Positions 43,501 to 54,052 of a stretch of DNA of 64,000 nucleotides are shown one piece after another. Origin of the DNA: Zoroaster sp. YZ-2022. Taxonomy: Eukaryota; Echinodermata; Asteroidea; Forcipulatida; Zoroasteridae. Location of the stretch: contig CM055819.1 of the NCBI GenBank assembly GCA_029582265.1, positions 43,347,048 through 43,411,047 on the forward strand, given 5' to 3'. The translations under genes were made by a program, and so were the position numbers. Under the pieces are notes generated by a model. The model was not told the origin of the DNA. It ran no database searches and was given only the letters and a program-made list of their open reading frames with translations. Each line of letters begins with the position of its first letter. Within the stretch, counting starts at the first letter, position 1.

Positions 43501-44928
43501 ACTTCCTCTCCAAACCGGAAGTCAAATTTTAATATTTAAAAAAATCATATCTCAACAACCACAAGAGGTAAATTCACAATTTTTGTACCATTGTACAGAC
43601 CGTTAATTGTCAAAAAATATTTACAAAAAGATGACCCCAATTTGACCTTACTTCCTGTCCAAACCGGAAGTCAAAGTTTAATATTTAAAAAAATCATATC
43701 TCAACAACCACAAGAGGTAAATTGACATTTTTGTACCATTGTATAGATTGTTAATTATGGAAAAATATTTACACAAAGGTGACCCCAATTTGGCCTTACT
43801 TCCTGTCCAAACCGGAAGTCAAAGTTTAATATTTAAAAAAATCATATCTCAACAACCACAACATGTAAATTCACAGTTTTTGCACCATTGTACAGATTGT
43901 TAATTGTAGAAACATATTTACACAAAGGTGACCCCAATTTGACCTTACTTCCTCTCCAAACCGGAAGTCAAATTTTAATATTTAAAAAAATCATATCTCA
44001 ACAACCACAAGAGGTAAATTCACAATTTTTGTACCATTGTACAGACCGTTAATTGTCAAAAAATATTTACAAAAACATGACTCCAATTTGACCTCTACTT
44101 CCTGTCCAAACACCTATGTGTTTGTAATATAACAAACACTTAAGTCTAGTTTTTCTTCTTCTTCTCCGGATAGATTGTCTACAAAAAAACACATACTTGT
44201 GAACTTCACATGAACTTGGAAATTGACATATACTTAGACCCTAATGTGTAGATGAAACAGAATTTGTGACGTCATGATTACATCATCAGATATCGAATTA
44301 CTTAAAATCAAAATTTAATAATTAAAAAAATCATATCTCAACAACCACAAGAGGTAAATTTACAATTTCTGCACCATTGTACAGATCGTTAATTGTCAAA
44401 AATTATTTACAAAAAGGTGACCCCAATTTGACATTACTTCCTGTCCAAACCGGAAGTCAAAGTTTAATATTTTAAAAAAATCATATTTCAACAACCACAA
44501 GAGGGAAATTCACAATTTTTGTACCATTGTACAGATCGTTAATTGTCAAAAAATATTTACAAAAAGATGACCAAATTTGGCCTTACTTCCTGTCCAAACC
44601 GGGAGTCAAAGTTTAATATTTTAAAAAATCATATCTCAACAACCACAAGAGGTAAATTCACAATTTCTGCACCATAGTACAGATCGTTAATTGTCAAAAA
44701 ATATTTACAAAAAGGTGACCCCAATTTGACATTACTTCCTGTCCAAACCGGAAGTCAAAGTTTAATATTTAAAAAAAATCATATCAACAACCACAAGAGG
44801 TAAATTCACAGTTTTTGCACCAACAGACGTGAACGTTTGACTTTCTCCAACACTTCGAATTGATGATGTCATCATTTTAACGTCCCGAACACCTGCGTGT
44901 TTGTTATCGACAAACATTGCACGTCTAG
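40511..44928 (+). mobile_element. tandem of four non-autonomous Helentron/pearl-like elements
   Basis: The left end is TAGGTGTTCGG followed by a hairpin partner CCCGAAACACCT, a T-rich tract and (CTT)n. The right end has CCCGAACACCT (inverted copy of the left tip), then a hairpin TGTTTGTTATCGACAAACA and, 8 nt later, CTAG. Helitron-group elements end in a short hairpin followed by CTRR, and Helentrons carry inverted subterminal repeats and insert between T residues; here the junctions are T/T. Internal ends at 42244, 42744 (CTAA) and 44149 (CTAG) divide the block into four units. The body is about 149-bp core repeats. No Rep/helicase gene. The other modules lack it, giving an empty site. Confidence 0.75.
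40700..44830 (+). repeat. about 149-bp core tandem repeats of the Helentron-like units
   Basis: Units of 148-150 bp contain ATCATATCTCAACAACCACA, GTACCATTGTACAGA, GTTAATTGTCAAAAAATATT and ACTTCCTGTCCAAACCGGAA. About 20 or more copies are arranged in runs (41140-42110, 42480-42640, 42900-44110, 44290-44820) separated by element ends. Copies are well conserved and all in the same orientation. Short frames within them are not conserved across copies. Confidence 0.9.
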
Positions 44929-44954
44929 TTATATTTGTTGTTGTCTGTCTTCAG

Positions 44955-45090
44955 TTTCAGGGCAACACGAACGGTGACACACCAGTAACTGTCTACTTTC
45001 CCGCGGCTCTGCCGACTAGATTCATACAGATAGAACCCATCATGTGGCATAACGGGATATGTATGCGCTTTGAACTACTTGGATGCAGAG
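44955..45090 (+). CDS. F5/8 type C domain, exon c of module C
   Basis: A 136-nt exon after GTCTGTCTTCAG and before GTAATG; phase 0 in, phase 1 out. It encodes FQGNTNGDTPVTVYFPAALP, then TRFIQIEPIMWHNGI and RFELLGCRG. The exon begins only 26 bp after the CTAG end of the Helentron-like block, so the branch point and most of the polypyrimidine tract are squeezed into that interval or supplied by the insertion. The next phase-1 exon is HYR2 or HYR3. Confidence 0.9.
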
Positions 45091-46160
45091 GTAATGTTTC
45101 CATTTCTATAGGTTCCAATAGGTTACAAAAGTATTGAGCAGAAGAGTGGCAGCCGCAGACAGAAAGTGATTTTTTTTTCACAGATGAAACATGTTGGTGG
45201 CGGCACACTCGAATTTATAAAAGACTGTTTTTTATTAAAGACTGGCTTGTGTGTGTTTAAAACTTGTTAACTTAAACATGCAAGCTTTAATGTTCACTGT
45301 TATATATTGTGTTTGCAATTTCACTTATGTTCACACTGCCTGAAGTTAGTGTAAGAACTGTAAGGCGCATGTGAAAATGTTTAATGAAAATGAATAACAA
45401 TAAAGACAATACACTTGACGGTACACTGTTAAAATCGATCCATACTTTATAAGAATCACCTTTTTTTCATTGGTTTGTTAAGGAGGGGCTCTAAGGAAAT
45501 ATGAATAATATGAATAATTCAGAAAAGCCTACTGGGGAAAGATGGCCCCTGCAACGTTGACATATACAACAGCACGGATATTTTTGGTGTTATTTACAAG
45601 ATTCTTTTGCCAATACTTCAGTGCCTTTGCAAGGGTGACTTCAGATAGGCCATTTGTTTTGGCAGTGGACTTTAGGGTTTTCTGAATTTGAGAAAAAAAG
45701 GAGTTCGGAGATAGTGACTTTTTACAATATTTAACTATGAGTTTAGAGAATAAAACATATGTTGTTTACTTTGCTGATTATATAATCTAAAATGGGAAAG
45801 GTAAATTATAAATATTTGCTGAAAGCTCGTCAATAACAAGAAAATACTAATAATGTATTCAGATCGTATGCATCCAAATGTACACAGTGGTGTGGACACA
45901 ATGGAAGAATACACTCACAACACTGGTGTAATTTTATTTTGAATAACAGTTCCTCTGTTCATTTCTTATCTTTAATATTTGATGATAGAGAATATTATTT
46001 TATAGTTGGAATGGAGCAAAATAGCACCAGCGTCATTGCCCTTGTTTTCAAAACATATTAAACGAATTCATGGTAATATTGTTGTTTCTAAGAACATAAA
46101 AAACGACATGTTTGAAAAAGCCCTCAAAAGCCTATATTTATCTATGAGACTGCTCAACAA
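45091..46160. other. duplicated segment following exon c (module C)
   Basis: A shortened version of 20452-24160 and 53790-57850: AGAGTGGCAGCCGCAGACAG, CTGCCTGAAGTTAGTGTAAG and GATGATAGAGAATATTATTTT are shared. The 153-bp repeats are absent. No gene seen. Confidence 0.65.
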
Positions 46161-46165
46161 TGCAT

Positions 46166-46272
46166 TCCTCCTCTCCTCCCTCCCTCCCTCCCTCCATCCC
46201 TCCCTCCCTCCCTCCCTCCCTCCCTCCCCCCTCCCTCCCTCCCTCCCTCCCCCTCCCTCCCTTCCTTCCTTA
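46166..46272 (+). repeat. (CCCT)n / pyrimidine tract before HYR2
   Basis: About 100 bases of CCCT/CCTT repeats. The equivalent place before HYR1 (29757-29822) has a shorter CCTT-rich tract. It supplies a very long polypyrimidine stretch just upstream of the exon. Confidence 0.9.
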
Positions 46273-46312
46273 CTCCCTCGCCTTCAATTAACAACGTGTT
46301 TATTATTCACTG

Positions 46313-46543
46313 TGAGAGCAGTATTTTCAGATTGTCCTAATACCGATATCATAGCCAGCGACTCGATGGTCAACTTTACGATCCCCAATGCCACCGATGA
46401 TTACACCGGCAAGCCACTCAACGTGTCGTGCAGTCCAATGTCGGGGACCAATTTCACCAACATCATTACAGTGGTTACTTGTACGGCGAGCGATGATGAG
46501 GGACACGTGGCACCACAAGTTTGTTCCTTCAACGTTCAGCTTT
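46313..46543 (+). CDS. HYR domain exon 2 (acceptor AG lost)
   Basis: A 231-nt exon-like sequence ending at GTAAGA. It encodes RAVFSDCPNTDIIASD, VNFTIPNATDDYTGKPLNV, GTNFTNIITVVTCTASDDEG and QVCSFNVQL. One codon shorter than HYR1 and 3; the Cys residues are kept. HYR1 and HYR3 are preceded by ATAG or ACAG, but here the same place reads CACTG, so the normal acceptor is missing. An in-phase alternative is TATTTTCAG ending at 46330, which would drop six residues and begin at the first Cys. It is either spliced there, skipped, or dying. Confidence 0.75.
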
Positions 46544-46931
46544 GTAAGACAATCTGTTAAAAGGAGTGATATACACCTTTGGTAATCACCAAACTACAAA
46601 CCAACAAAAACGAAAAACAAAGACAAACAAACAAAAACCAACCAACCAAACAAACAAACAATTGGAGTTGGTTTTGGAACCAAACATCATGGGAAATTAT
46701 TCCGTCTGACCTGCTGTAAGTTAAATTCGAAATGTAGGTCTTACCACATTACAACGCATATACAAACCAATCTGAATGCAATTTTATTTATATACTATTT
46801 ATTCGTAAATGACACAAAGAAATAAGGTGGAACATTCACATGTTCGTCGCCTTCAATTAACAACTTGTTTCAACAATCAAGAATCAAGAACATTTTGCCA
46901 ATCAATTTGGTTTGTAATTGTTCATTCACAG

Positions 46932-47165
46932 TGAGAGCAGTCTTTTCAGATTGCCTCGATGCCGATGTCATAACCACCGACCCGATGGTCATCTTTACGA
47001 TCCCCAAGGCCACTGATTACTACACCGGCAAGCCACTCACCGTGTCGTGCAGTCAAATGCCGGGGACAGAATTCACCAAAAACAGCACGGTGGTGGTGAG
47101 GTGTACGGCGAGCGATGATGAGGGGCACGTGGCACCACAAGTGTGCTCCTTCAACTTTCAGCCGT
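46932..47165 (+). CDS. HYR domain exon 3
   Basis: A 234-nt exon after TTCATTCACAG and before GTAAGA; phase 1 to phase 1. It encodes RAVFSDCLDADVITTD, IFTIPKATDYYTGKPLTVSC, GTEFTKNSTVVVRCTASD and EGHVAPQVCSFNFQP. Very close to HYR1, including flanking intron (29830-30400 versus 46850-47420), so one is a recent duplicate of the other. The usual Cys-Pro at the start is Cys-Leu here. It can join exon a of module D. Confidence 0.9.
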
Positions 47166-47520
47166 GTAAGAAAATCTCTTTATGAGATGTACACCTTTGG
47201 TAATCGTCTCAAATAACACACAAAATTGAATTATTACCTGAAAACTTGAATTGAAGTTGGTATTGGTACCGAACATGCTAAGAAATTATTTTCTCTGACT
47301 TGCTTTAAATGTAATGTATTATAAAATTGAAATCCTGGCTGTGATCCATTTTCCTACTCTAGAATACATACAAACGTAAATGAAATACGCTGAAACTTTC
47401 ACATGTTGGTTATATAGACATCTTGTTTATTCTTTTTATTTTACGTATGAATGCTTTCACAGACATTTTATCAATTGTATCACTCCCTTCAAACGTTATA
47501 AATCACTACCCCTCACTTAG

Positions 47521-47701
<181 letters not shown>

Positions 47702-47756
47702 GGTTGCTTTGTTTTAATCAAGAATGTTTTCCAATGCATTTGGTTTGAATCCATAA

Positions 47757-48445
47757 CGATACCAGTTTTGTCACATTGCTCCGATGCCGATCATTCATTC
47801 AGGTTTACGAATGCGGTACTGTGATGCTAACACTAGCACCACTCACTGTATTGAGCGGTCCAACTTACGCGATGAAAATCACTCACCGACTCATCTGCAG
47901 CACAGGACTGCAGACAAGATTTGCCATTGTACACTCACCCATATGAATTCGTATCCTAATATATATATATATATATATATATTGGGCTTAACTTTCCTTT
48001 AAAAGCCATCAACAGCGGTAAATTCAAATGTTTTTACACAGGCTTTAATTGCATCTGACTAAATTTTGATTAATCCAGCCACACATGGAAGTGAACTCCG
48101 TCTACCATTATTGAGAGGTGATTGTGTATACATAGTATAGTGGCTATTAATAACAAGCAATGGAAACAACTTGAGTGAATTAATTAGATGAAGTACCTTT
48201 GTATAACAGCTTCATGCGGGTAACGGCAATACTTGTCTGCAGAAAAAACATTGTTCCCTTGAAAGCACTTGTACGGCGAGCGGGGACAAGTGTGTTCCTT
48301 TAAGGCATTCGACTATTCATCTTAAAATATTGCATACGTTTTCGTTGCTTGTCTCTCAGTATGCTAATCATACTTACATTATGGCAAAATATTATTAAGT
48401 TACAACATACGTCTGTCGAACAAGTTGAGTAAAAAAGAAAATACG
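47757..48445. other. paralogous intron, single ancestral 33-bp unit
   Basis: GATACCAGTTTTGTCACATT at about 47757 is the one-copy form of the minisatellite at 2765-3212, followed by the same downstream sequence. An (AT)n lies at 47960-47982. About 48138 is the empty site for the 30671-31393 element. Confidence 0.75.
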
Positions 48446-48633
48446 CAGGGGCGGGCCCAGGATTTTGAAAGAGAGTCCAGAGAGTTGAAATATATTGGTG
48501 TCATAAGAAACAGTGTAGCAACATTAACTCACCATTTGTGTTTAAGTTAAACAACAACCTTTAAGTTAAACAACAAATGGTAGCCACACGTTGGGGGATG
48601 TGTGTCAGGACCCCTCGACCCCTGCGGATCAGA
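48446..48633. mobile_element. decayed hAT-type MITE, second copy
   Basis: CAGGGGCGGGCCCAGGATTTT at the left and GACCCCTGCGGATCAGATC at the right; paralogous to 31706-31964. Confidence 0.5.
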
Positions 48634-48863
48634 TCCTATAATACATACGTAGCTAGACTAAGCATATCCAGCGGTTTACACAGATCTAGAATGCAAACAT
48701 GAAGTCTTGAGATTAGCAAGACTCATTCGGAATAATTCTTCAATTCGATAACTTGTATACTAATTATCCAACGAACTTATTATGTCAATTGCTTTATTAC
48801 ATGGAAACGTACAATCTGACGTCGCCTACTATTCTTATTTGTTTGATTGATTTCATCATTCAG

Positions 48864-49794
48864 ATTGCCGTGATCCTCTACGAATGGAGAGTGGGGATAT
48901 CCCTGACAGCAATGTGTCAGTCTTGTCAAGTTACTGGCCAAAGGAACATTCTCGTCGCCTACTAATGTTATTTGTTTGATTGTTTTTATCATTCAGATTG
49001 CCGTGATCCTCTACGAATGGAGAGTGGGGATATCCCTGACAGCAATTTGTCAGTCTTGTCAAGTTACTGGACAAAGGAACATTCTCGTCGCCTACTAATG
49101 TTATTTGTTTGATTGTTTTTATCATTCAGATTGCCGTGATCCTCTACGAATGGAGAGTGGGGATATCCCTGACAGCAATTTGTCAGTCTTGTCAAGTTAC
49201 TGGACAAAGGAACATTCTCGTCGCCTACTAATGTTATTTGTTTGATTGTTTTTATCATTCAGATAGCCGTGACCCTCTACGAATGGAGAGTGGGGATATC
49301 CCTGACAGCAATTAGTCAGTCTTGTCAAGTTACTGGACAAAGGAACATTCTCGTCGCCTACTAATGTTATTTGTTTGATTGTTTTTATCATTCAGATTGT
49401 CGTGATCCTCTACGAATGGAGAGTGAGGATATCCCTGACAGCAATTTGTCAGTCTTGTCAAGTTACTGGACAAAGGAACATTCTCGTCGCCTACTAATGT
49501 TATTTGTTTGATTGTTTTTATCATTCAGATTGCCGTGATCCTCTACGAATGGAGAGTGGGGATATCCCTGACAGCAATTTGTCAGTCTTGTCAAGTTACT
49601 GGACAAAGAAACATTCTCATCGCCTACTAATGTTATTTGTTTGATTGTTTTTATCATTCAGATTGCCTTGATCCTCTACGAATGGAGAGTGGGGATATCC
49701 CTGACAGCAATTTGTCAGTCTTGTCAAGTTACTGGCCAAAGGAACATTCTCGTCGCCTACTCATGTTATTTGTTTGATTGTTTTTATCATTCAG
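48864..49794 (+). repeat. seven partial copies of exon a, exact 133-bp period
   Basis: Acceptor plus exon starts (ATTCAG then ATTGCCGTGATCC) fall at 48864, 48997, 49130, 49263, 49396, 49529 and 49662, and the intact exon at 49795. Each unit has the intron end with polypyrimidine tract and acceptor and the exon up to CATTCTCG, then jumps back to TCGCCTACTA of the next intron end. No unit keeps the last 13-14 exon bases or the donor. Each would read CRDPLRMESGDIPDSNLSVL and reach a stop within the next unit. The 133-bp period is not divisible by three. The junction shares TCG, a microhomology. Confidence 0.95.
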
Positions 49795-49905
49795 ATTGCA
49801 GTGATCCTCTAGGGATGGAGAGTGGGGATATACCTGACAGCAGTTTGTCAGTCTCGTCTATCTACCCATCATATACAAAAAAGGAGTCTCGGCTCAATTA
49901 TAATG
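49795..49905 (+). CDS. F5/8 type C domain, exon a of module D (intact copy)
   Basis: A 111-nt exon after TTATCATTCAG and before GTAAAC; phase 1 to phase 1. It encodes CSDPLGMESGDIPDSSLSVS, then YPSYTKKESRLNYNG. It differs from the seven partial copies upstream at several sites (PLGMES versus PLRMES, SSL versus SNL), so it is closer to exon a of modules A-C than to its own neighbours. Only this copy has a donor site. Confidence 0.87.
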
Positions 49906-50907
49906 GTAAACTTTATCTTCTAAATATCTTCTAAATATCTTCTAAAAAGTCATAACCCAGACCCCCATGACAATGTGATTAGTTTATAAATGATCACATG
50001 GTACCATGCTTCCGCGCATGCCAGCTGAATAAGTAGCGTTATGTATCCAAAGTCCTATCACTTTTGAAAAATGTCTATAAGAGAGAGATATGTATAGAAA
50101 CCAATATGTTAAGAAAAAAATATTGCATATGAACTCTGATTGTTTGTATTCAATCGAATGTGGAAATCTTCAGCTGATGATCCATTGTAGTATTAAATGT
50201 TGATTCATGTTTTCTTAAATTATTTTAAATTATTTGCAGAACGCCTCTAATCTTTTCAAAATTGTATCTTAATGACCTTTATACCAAAAACAGCGATGAT
50301 AGGTGTTAATGGTTGCCATGATAACCGTTTATTGTGAACACATCTAATTGAATTTCCTCTTGTCGGGGAATTACTCCATTTTGGATACTGCTAGACATTT
50401 ATTTAGTTGTTAAGTTTGTGGTCATCTTTTAACAATGATTTTGACAAAATTGAGTCTTGTGTCCAATATCCAGTGTGGCCGTCATTACCTTAATTTAAAA
50501 TGCAATATCATTGCACTGCCATTTGTATGTAACTGGGGTCGGTTCAGTGTACGTGTAGACGCACTTATGATTTTCAGAGGGCGCTTTAGGCACATTTTTA
50601 CAGGCCTTTGTGTTTCCCCTTTGTGCCTCCCACCGCGTGCTTGCTCTTTTTTGTGGTAGATATTATGATTGCCCATACACACACCCGGTTTGGAAATAAT
50701 GTGATCGGCCTTACTCTTGAATCCAGCGTGCATTACCGATTATAGCGCTGGGATCACTCCTTGAGAATATAAAATGTTCGCTCGGATATTCCCAAATATT
50801 CAAAACGACACACCCCACGTATTTACAAAAAACAGACCAAACCGAACCAGACCAAACTAATCTAATATACAGCAATCCGTAGATATCCGATCCTTCTATT
50901 TGTACAG
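49906..50907. other. intron a-b of module D
   Basis: Collinear with 32240-33050 and, at the end, with 9640-9803, 17940-18061 and 39625-39770 (CAAAT-ATTCAAAA-GACACACCCC, AACCGAACC). It is the shortest version of this intron (1.0 kb) and close to what the ancestral intron may have been. No gene seen. Confidence 0.7.
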
Positions 50908-51101
50908 GTGCCTGGTGTGCAGTGTACACCAATCAGAACCATTGGATTCGTGTGGACCTGAACGAGTCAGTTACTGTCACTGGCATCATCACACAAGGGT
51001 ATGCCAATAGTGGGTATTGGATAAAGTCATATAAAATAAAGTACAGTGGCAACGGGGCTGAGTGGATCTACGTGACTGGAGCCGATAGGTCACCATTGGA
51101 G
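50908..51101 (+). CDS. F5/8 type C domain, exon b of module D
   Basis: A 194-nt exon after TTTGTACAG and before GTTAGC; phase 1 in, phase 0 out. It encodes AWCAVYTNQNHWIRVDLNES, VTGIITQGYANSGYW, YKIKYSGNGAEWIYV and TGADRSPLE. All core residues are present. The donor is followed at once by a Helentron-like segment. Confidence 0.9.
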
Positions 51102-51112
51102 GTTAGCAATAT

Positions 51113-52110
51113 GGTGCTATCGCGCAAACACCTCTTTTTTTTTTTTTTTCGCTTGCTTAGTTTTTTTCTTCTCCTTCTCAGTGAGACTTATCCAACACAA
51201 AAACATAGTTGCAAAATTCACAGCACCTTAAAACTTAACACATACTTGGACCTTAACATGTAGTTGTAAACTACGTTGTGACGTCATAGTCAGACATCGA
51301 ATTACACTAAATCAAAGTTTAATATGTCAAAAAATCATATCTCATGAACCAAAAGATCTTGAATTATATGACATTTCGTTCACAGACATCACCCCAATCT
51401 GACCTCTCCTTCCGGTGAAAACCGAAAGTTGAACATTTCAAAAAATCATATCTCATGAACTACAACATATGTTTTCATAATATTTGCATCATCTTAAAGA
51501 TATTGAACTCAGTCACATTTCATTCATAGACATGACCCCAATCTGACCTCTCCTTCCGGTCGAAAGTGGAAGTTTAAATGAACAAATATTCTGAAGTACT
51601 CTTCTGTGCATGTATTTGTACAGGCCATTCAGCAAGCACATAGCCGTTCCTCACACATACATGTAGGCCTATCATTTGTGCACACATAGAGCACGAGGCC
51701 GTAGTCTTAATTCGAGTCGCACGTCGGACTGAACTCCATGTGTACATGTAGCCGTAAATGGTCTCTTGTCAAGTCGCACGCGGCACCACGGATGCGAGTT
51801 TTGTCGTGAAACGTTTCTGAAGAGAAAACCATATTTGCTACGTTCAGACTAACTTATAACTTATAAAAACACTTTTACGTTGACATGAAGTTAAACATAT
51901 TTAATATCAAAACGAAGTTGTGATGTCATGATGACGTCTTCCGATATCGAATTACATCAAATAGATGTTTAATATTTTTTTAAATCACATCTCATGAACC
52001 ACATCAGATAAATTAACAATCTTTTTATCATCGTAGAGACCTCGAATTATGTGGTGTTTCGTACACAGACATGACCCAATTTTGACCTTTATATAGTCTG
52101 CAGCCAATGT
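51113..52110 (+). mobile_element. second, diverged Helentron/pearl-like segment
   Basis: CAAACACCTC, a T-run and TTCTTCTCCTTCTC, then GTTGTGACGTCATAG, ATCATATCTCATGAACC and CCCCAATCTGACCTCTCCTTC parallel the order of 40511-44928 (CTT tract, TGACGTCATCA, ATCATATCTCAACAACC, CCCCAATTTGACC). Core repeats of about 120-150 bp occur at 51310-51590 and 51940-52090. The ends are not resolved; it starts within 12 bp of the exon b donor. Confidence 0.55.
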
Positions 52111-52339
52111 GATAGGGAAGGTGAATATCGGACTTGTGTGAATAAAGTGAATACTCATATATTATTGTTGAAAATATGTTTGAAGAGGTCTTCGCAGATA
52201 CGAGTGCTCCCTAGCAACAGTATTTAAAAGGGAATATTTTCATATCTACCATTCACTTTATTTCAGCATGTATAGTTTACATTTACATACTATACTAAAT
52301 TTTGCAAACATTCTCAAATTCATGTAATTAAAAAAATAG

Positions 52340-53145
52340 GTAAAACTTGTAGCTTTGCATGGTGAAGAAGATAAGTAAGACTAATTGCGGTGACACCATG
52401 TGAAAATCTCTATTGAGTAGTAATTAATTCTGAAAAAACTGGGGGTTACAACTCACCGTTTCGATGAGTATGCTCTGATCGTCCTCAGGAGAATGCCGGA
52501 CTCTAGGAAAAGCTGCTGCTTAAGTAGACTGCTGGAGGATCATGCAATGGATCAAACTGATGCCCTGTTGAACAGTATCGTGTTTAACGATCTCGAAGTC
52601 AGCCATCGTCAAGCACTCCCACATCAAGGACCACCAAATCGACTGGCAGGCAGCTCAACTACTCACACCTATCGACACATGGCACCCCAGACGCATCAGA
52701 GAGGCCATCGAGATCGTTAAACACGATACTGTTCCACAGGACATCGGCTTCTACATCAGCGACATTTGGGGACCACTACTACGGACCGTAGGATCTTCTA
52801 TATACAAAGTCCACAACCCACCCCAGACTGAGGGATCTCCTATATCCCAAGTCAACCACCCTCCATCCCAGACTGAGGGATCTCCTATATCCTAAGTTAA
52901 CCACCCTCCTTCCCCTGTGCTTGTCAACAACTGATTCAGCGAGCACACACTCCTCTCCCCACCCCCTAGGATCCCAGTCCCAACAGTTCCCGCCTGCATG
53001 CCTTAACGCATGATCACATGATCGTCCAGCAGCCTACTTAAGCAGCAGGTTTTCCCAGCGTCCGGCATTCTCCTGAAGACGATCAGAGCATACTGATCGA
53101 AAAGTCGAGTTGTAAACCCCAGTTCTTTTCAGAAGTCACTTTAAT
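52340..53145 (+). mobile_element. Penelope-like fragment with fold-back structure
   Basis: On + the C-terminal region reads SHIKDHQIDWQAAQLLTPID, then WHPRRIREAIEIVKHDT and DIGFYISDIWGPLL, typical of the region after the GIY-YIG domain. The right end (GGCATTCTCCTGAAGACGAT, then CTGATCGAAAAGTCGAGTTG) is the element terminus. The left part, 52340-52597, is the same terminus in reverse followed by GAACAGTATCGTGTTTAACG, the reverse complement of 52706-52730. The whole is thus a partial inverted duplication. Confidence 0.8.
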
Positions 53146-53653
53146 TGAATAGATTTATTGATAGTTTTATTTTTTTTTACATTGGTCCGAGGATTTACTG
53201 TCACGGTTGTCATTTTCTGGTCTTTTAGGCTGAACTGCTGAGAAGAAGCTGGCCTGACAAGTAAAGAATTTAAAAAATAATTTTATTTTTTAAACATAAA
53301 TTGTCTGAAGTTTCAAACATGTTGTCCCTAACAAGACATTATCAGTTAATAGTGATGACATCATTGCTGTATAACATCTCATCTACCATTATGCAACTAT
53401 CAATTGTGACAATACTATGAAACCATAGGTGAGGATCCCCGTTTGTCAGTCCCGACCCTTGGACAATGAAAAAGTACCAAATCCCCATGTTTCCTGATAT
53501 CAATACATAGGAGGGAGGGTGGGGGAACAATTAATGTTTTCTTTCCCCTAATAATCTCATTAATTTCGCTACATCTCGAGAAAAATGATTGCAAGACACC
53601 TATTAAATAAACCTTATTTTAAATGAATTATGTTTGTTGTTGTTTGTCTTCAG
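53146..53653. other. intron b-c of module D, right part
   Basis: Collinear with 10860-11526 and 19850-20315 (CCGAGGATTTAC, CATCTACCATTATG, GATATCAATACA). The TTAA MITE and SINE of module B are absent. No gene seen. Confidence 0.7.
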
Positions 53654-53789
53654 TTTCAGGGCAACAGGGACCGTAACACACCGGCAACTGTCTACTTTCC
53701 CGCAGCTCTGCAGACTAGATTCATACAGATAGAACCCGTCACGTGGCATAACGGGATATGTATGCGCTTTGAACTACTTGGATGCAGAG
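53654..53789 (+). CDS. F5/8 type C domain, exon c of module D
   Basis: A 136-nt exon after TTGTCTTCAG and before GTAATG; phase 0 in, phase 1 out. It encodes FQGNRDRNTPATVYFPAALQ, then TRFIQIEPVTWHNGI and RFELLGCRG. It leaves in phase 1, so a further exon is needed; no HYR or F5/8C exon is visible from here to the next gene at 59968. Either the terminal exon is not recognisable, or the protein ends soon after by read-through into the intron. Confidence 0.9.
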
Positions 53790-54052
53790 GTAATGTTTCC
53801 ATTTCTGTATATGTATAGGTTCCTATGAATTAAAGTATTGTGCAGAAGAGTGGCAGCCGCAACAGGTAAGTGATTATTCACAAACTGAAAAAGCTAATAT
53901 AGCGGCAGCCATTTCAGAGAATGTTTATGCATGAGAAATAGTCTAGAATTAAATCGGTGGTTCACAATTCAACATGATGCTGTTCGAACAAGGCACATTA
54001 GCATACATGAAATCAGCAACTTTATTTTCAGATGTTGAAATTGAAATCTGAT

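Noticed and set aside
40700..44830. CRISPR or gene family in the 149-bp repeats
   Set aside because: Continuous tandem repeats without spacers or conserved frames; the ends fit a transposable element.
46006..46312. In-frame extension upstream of HYR2 as coding
   Set aside because: It runs through the (CCCT)n tract (Pro-Ser-Leu repeats) and has no counterpart before HYR1 or HYR3.
48780..49657. Six similar 64-codon minus-strand frames
   Set aside because: They are antisense shadows of the 133-bp exon-a repeats.
48864..49905. CRISPR-like array (regular 133-bp period)
   Set aside because: There are no variable spacers; the whole unit repeats and contains a splice acceptor and exon.
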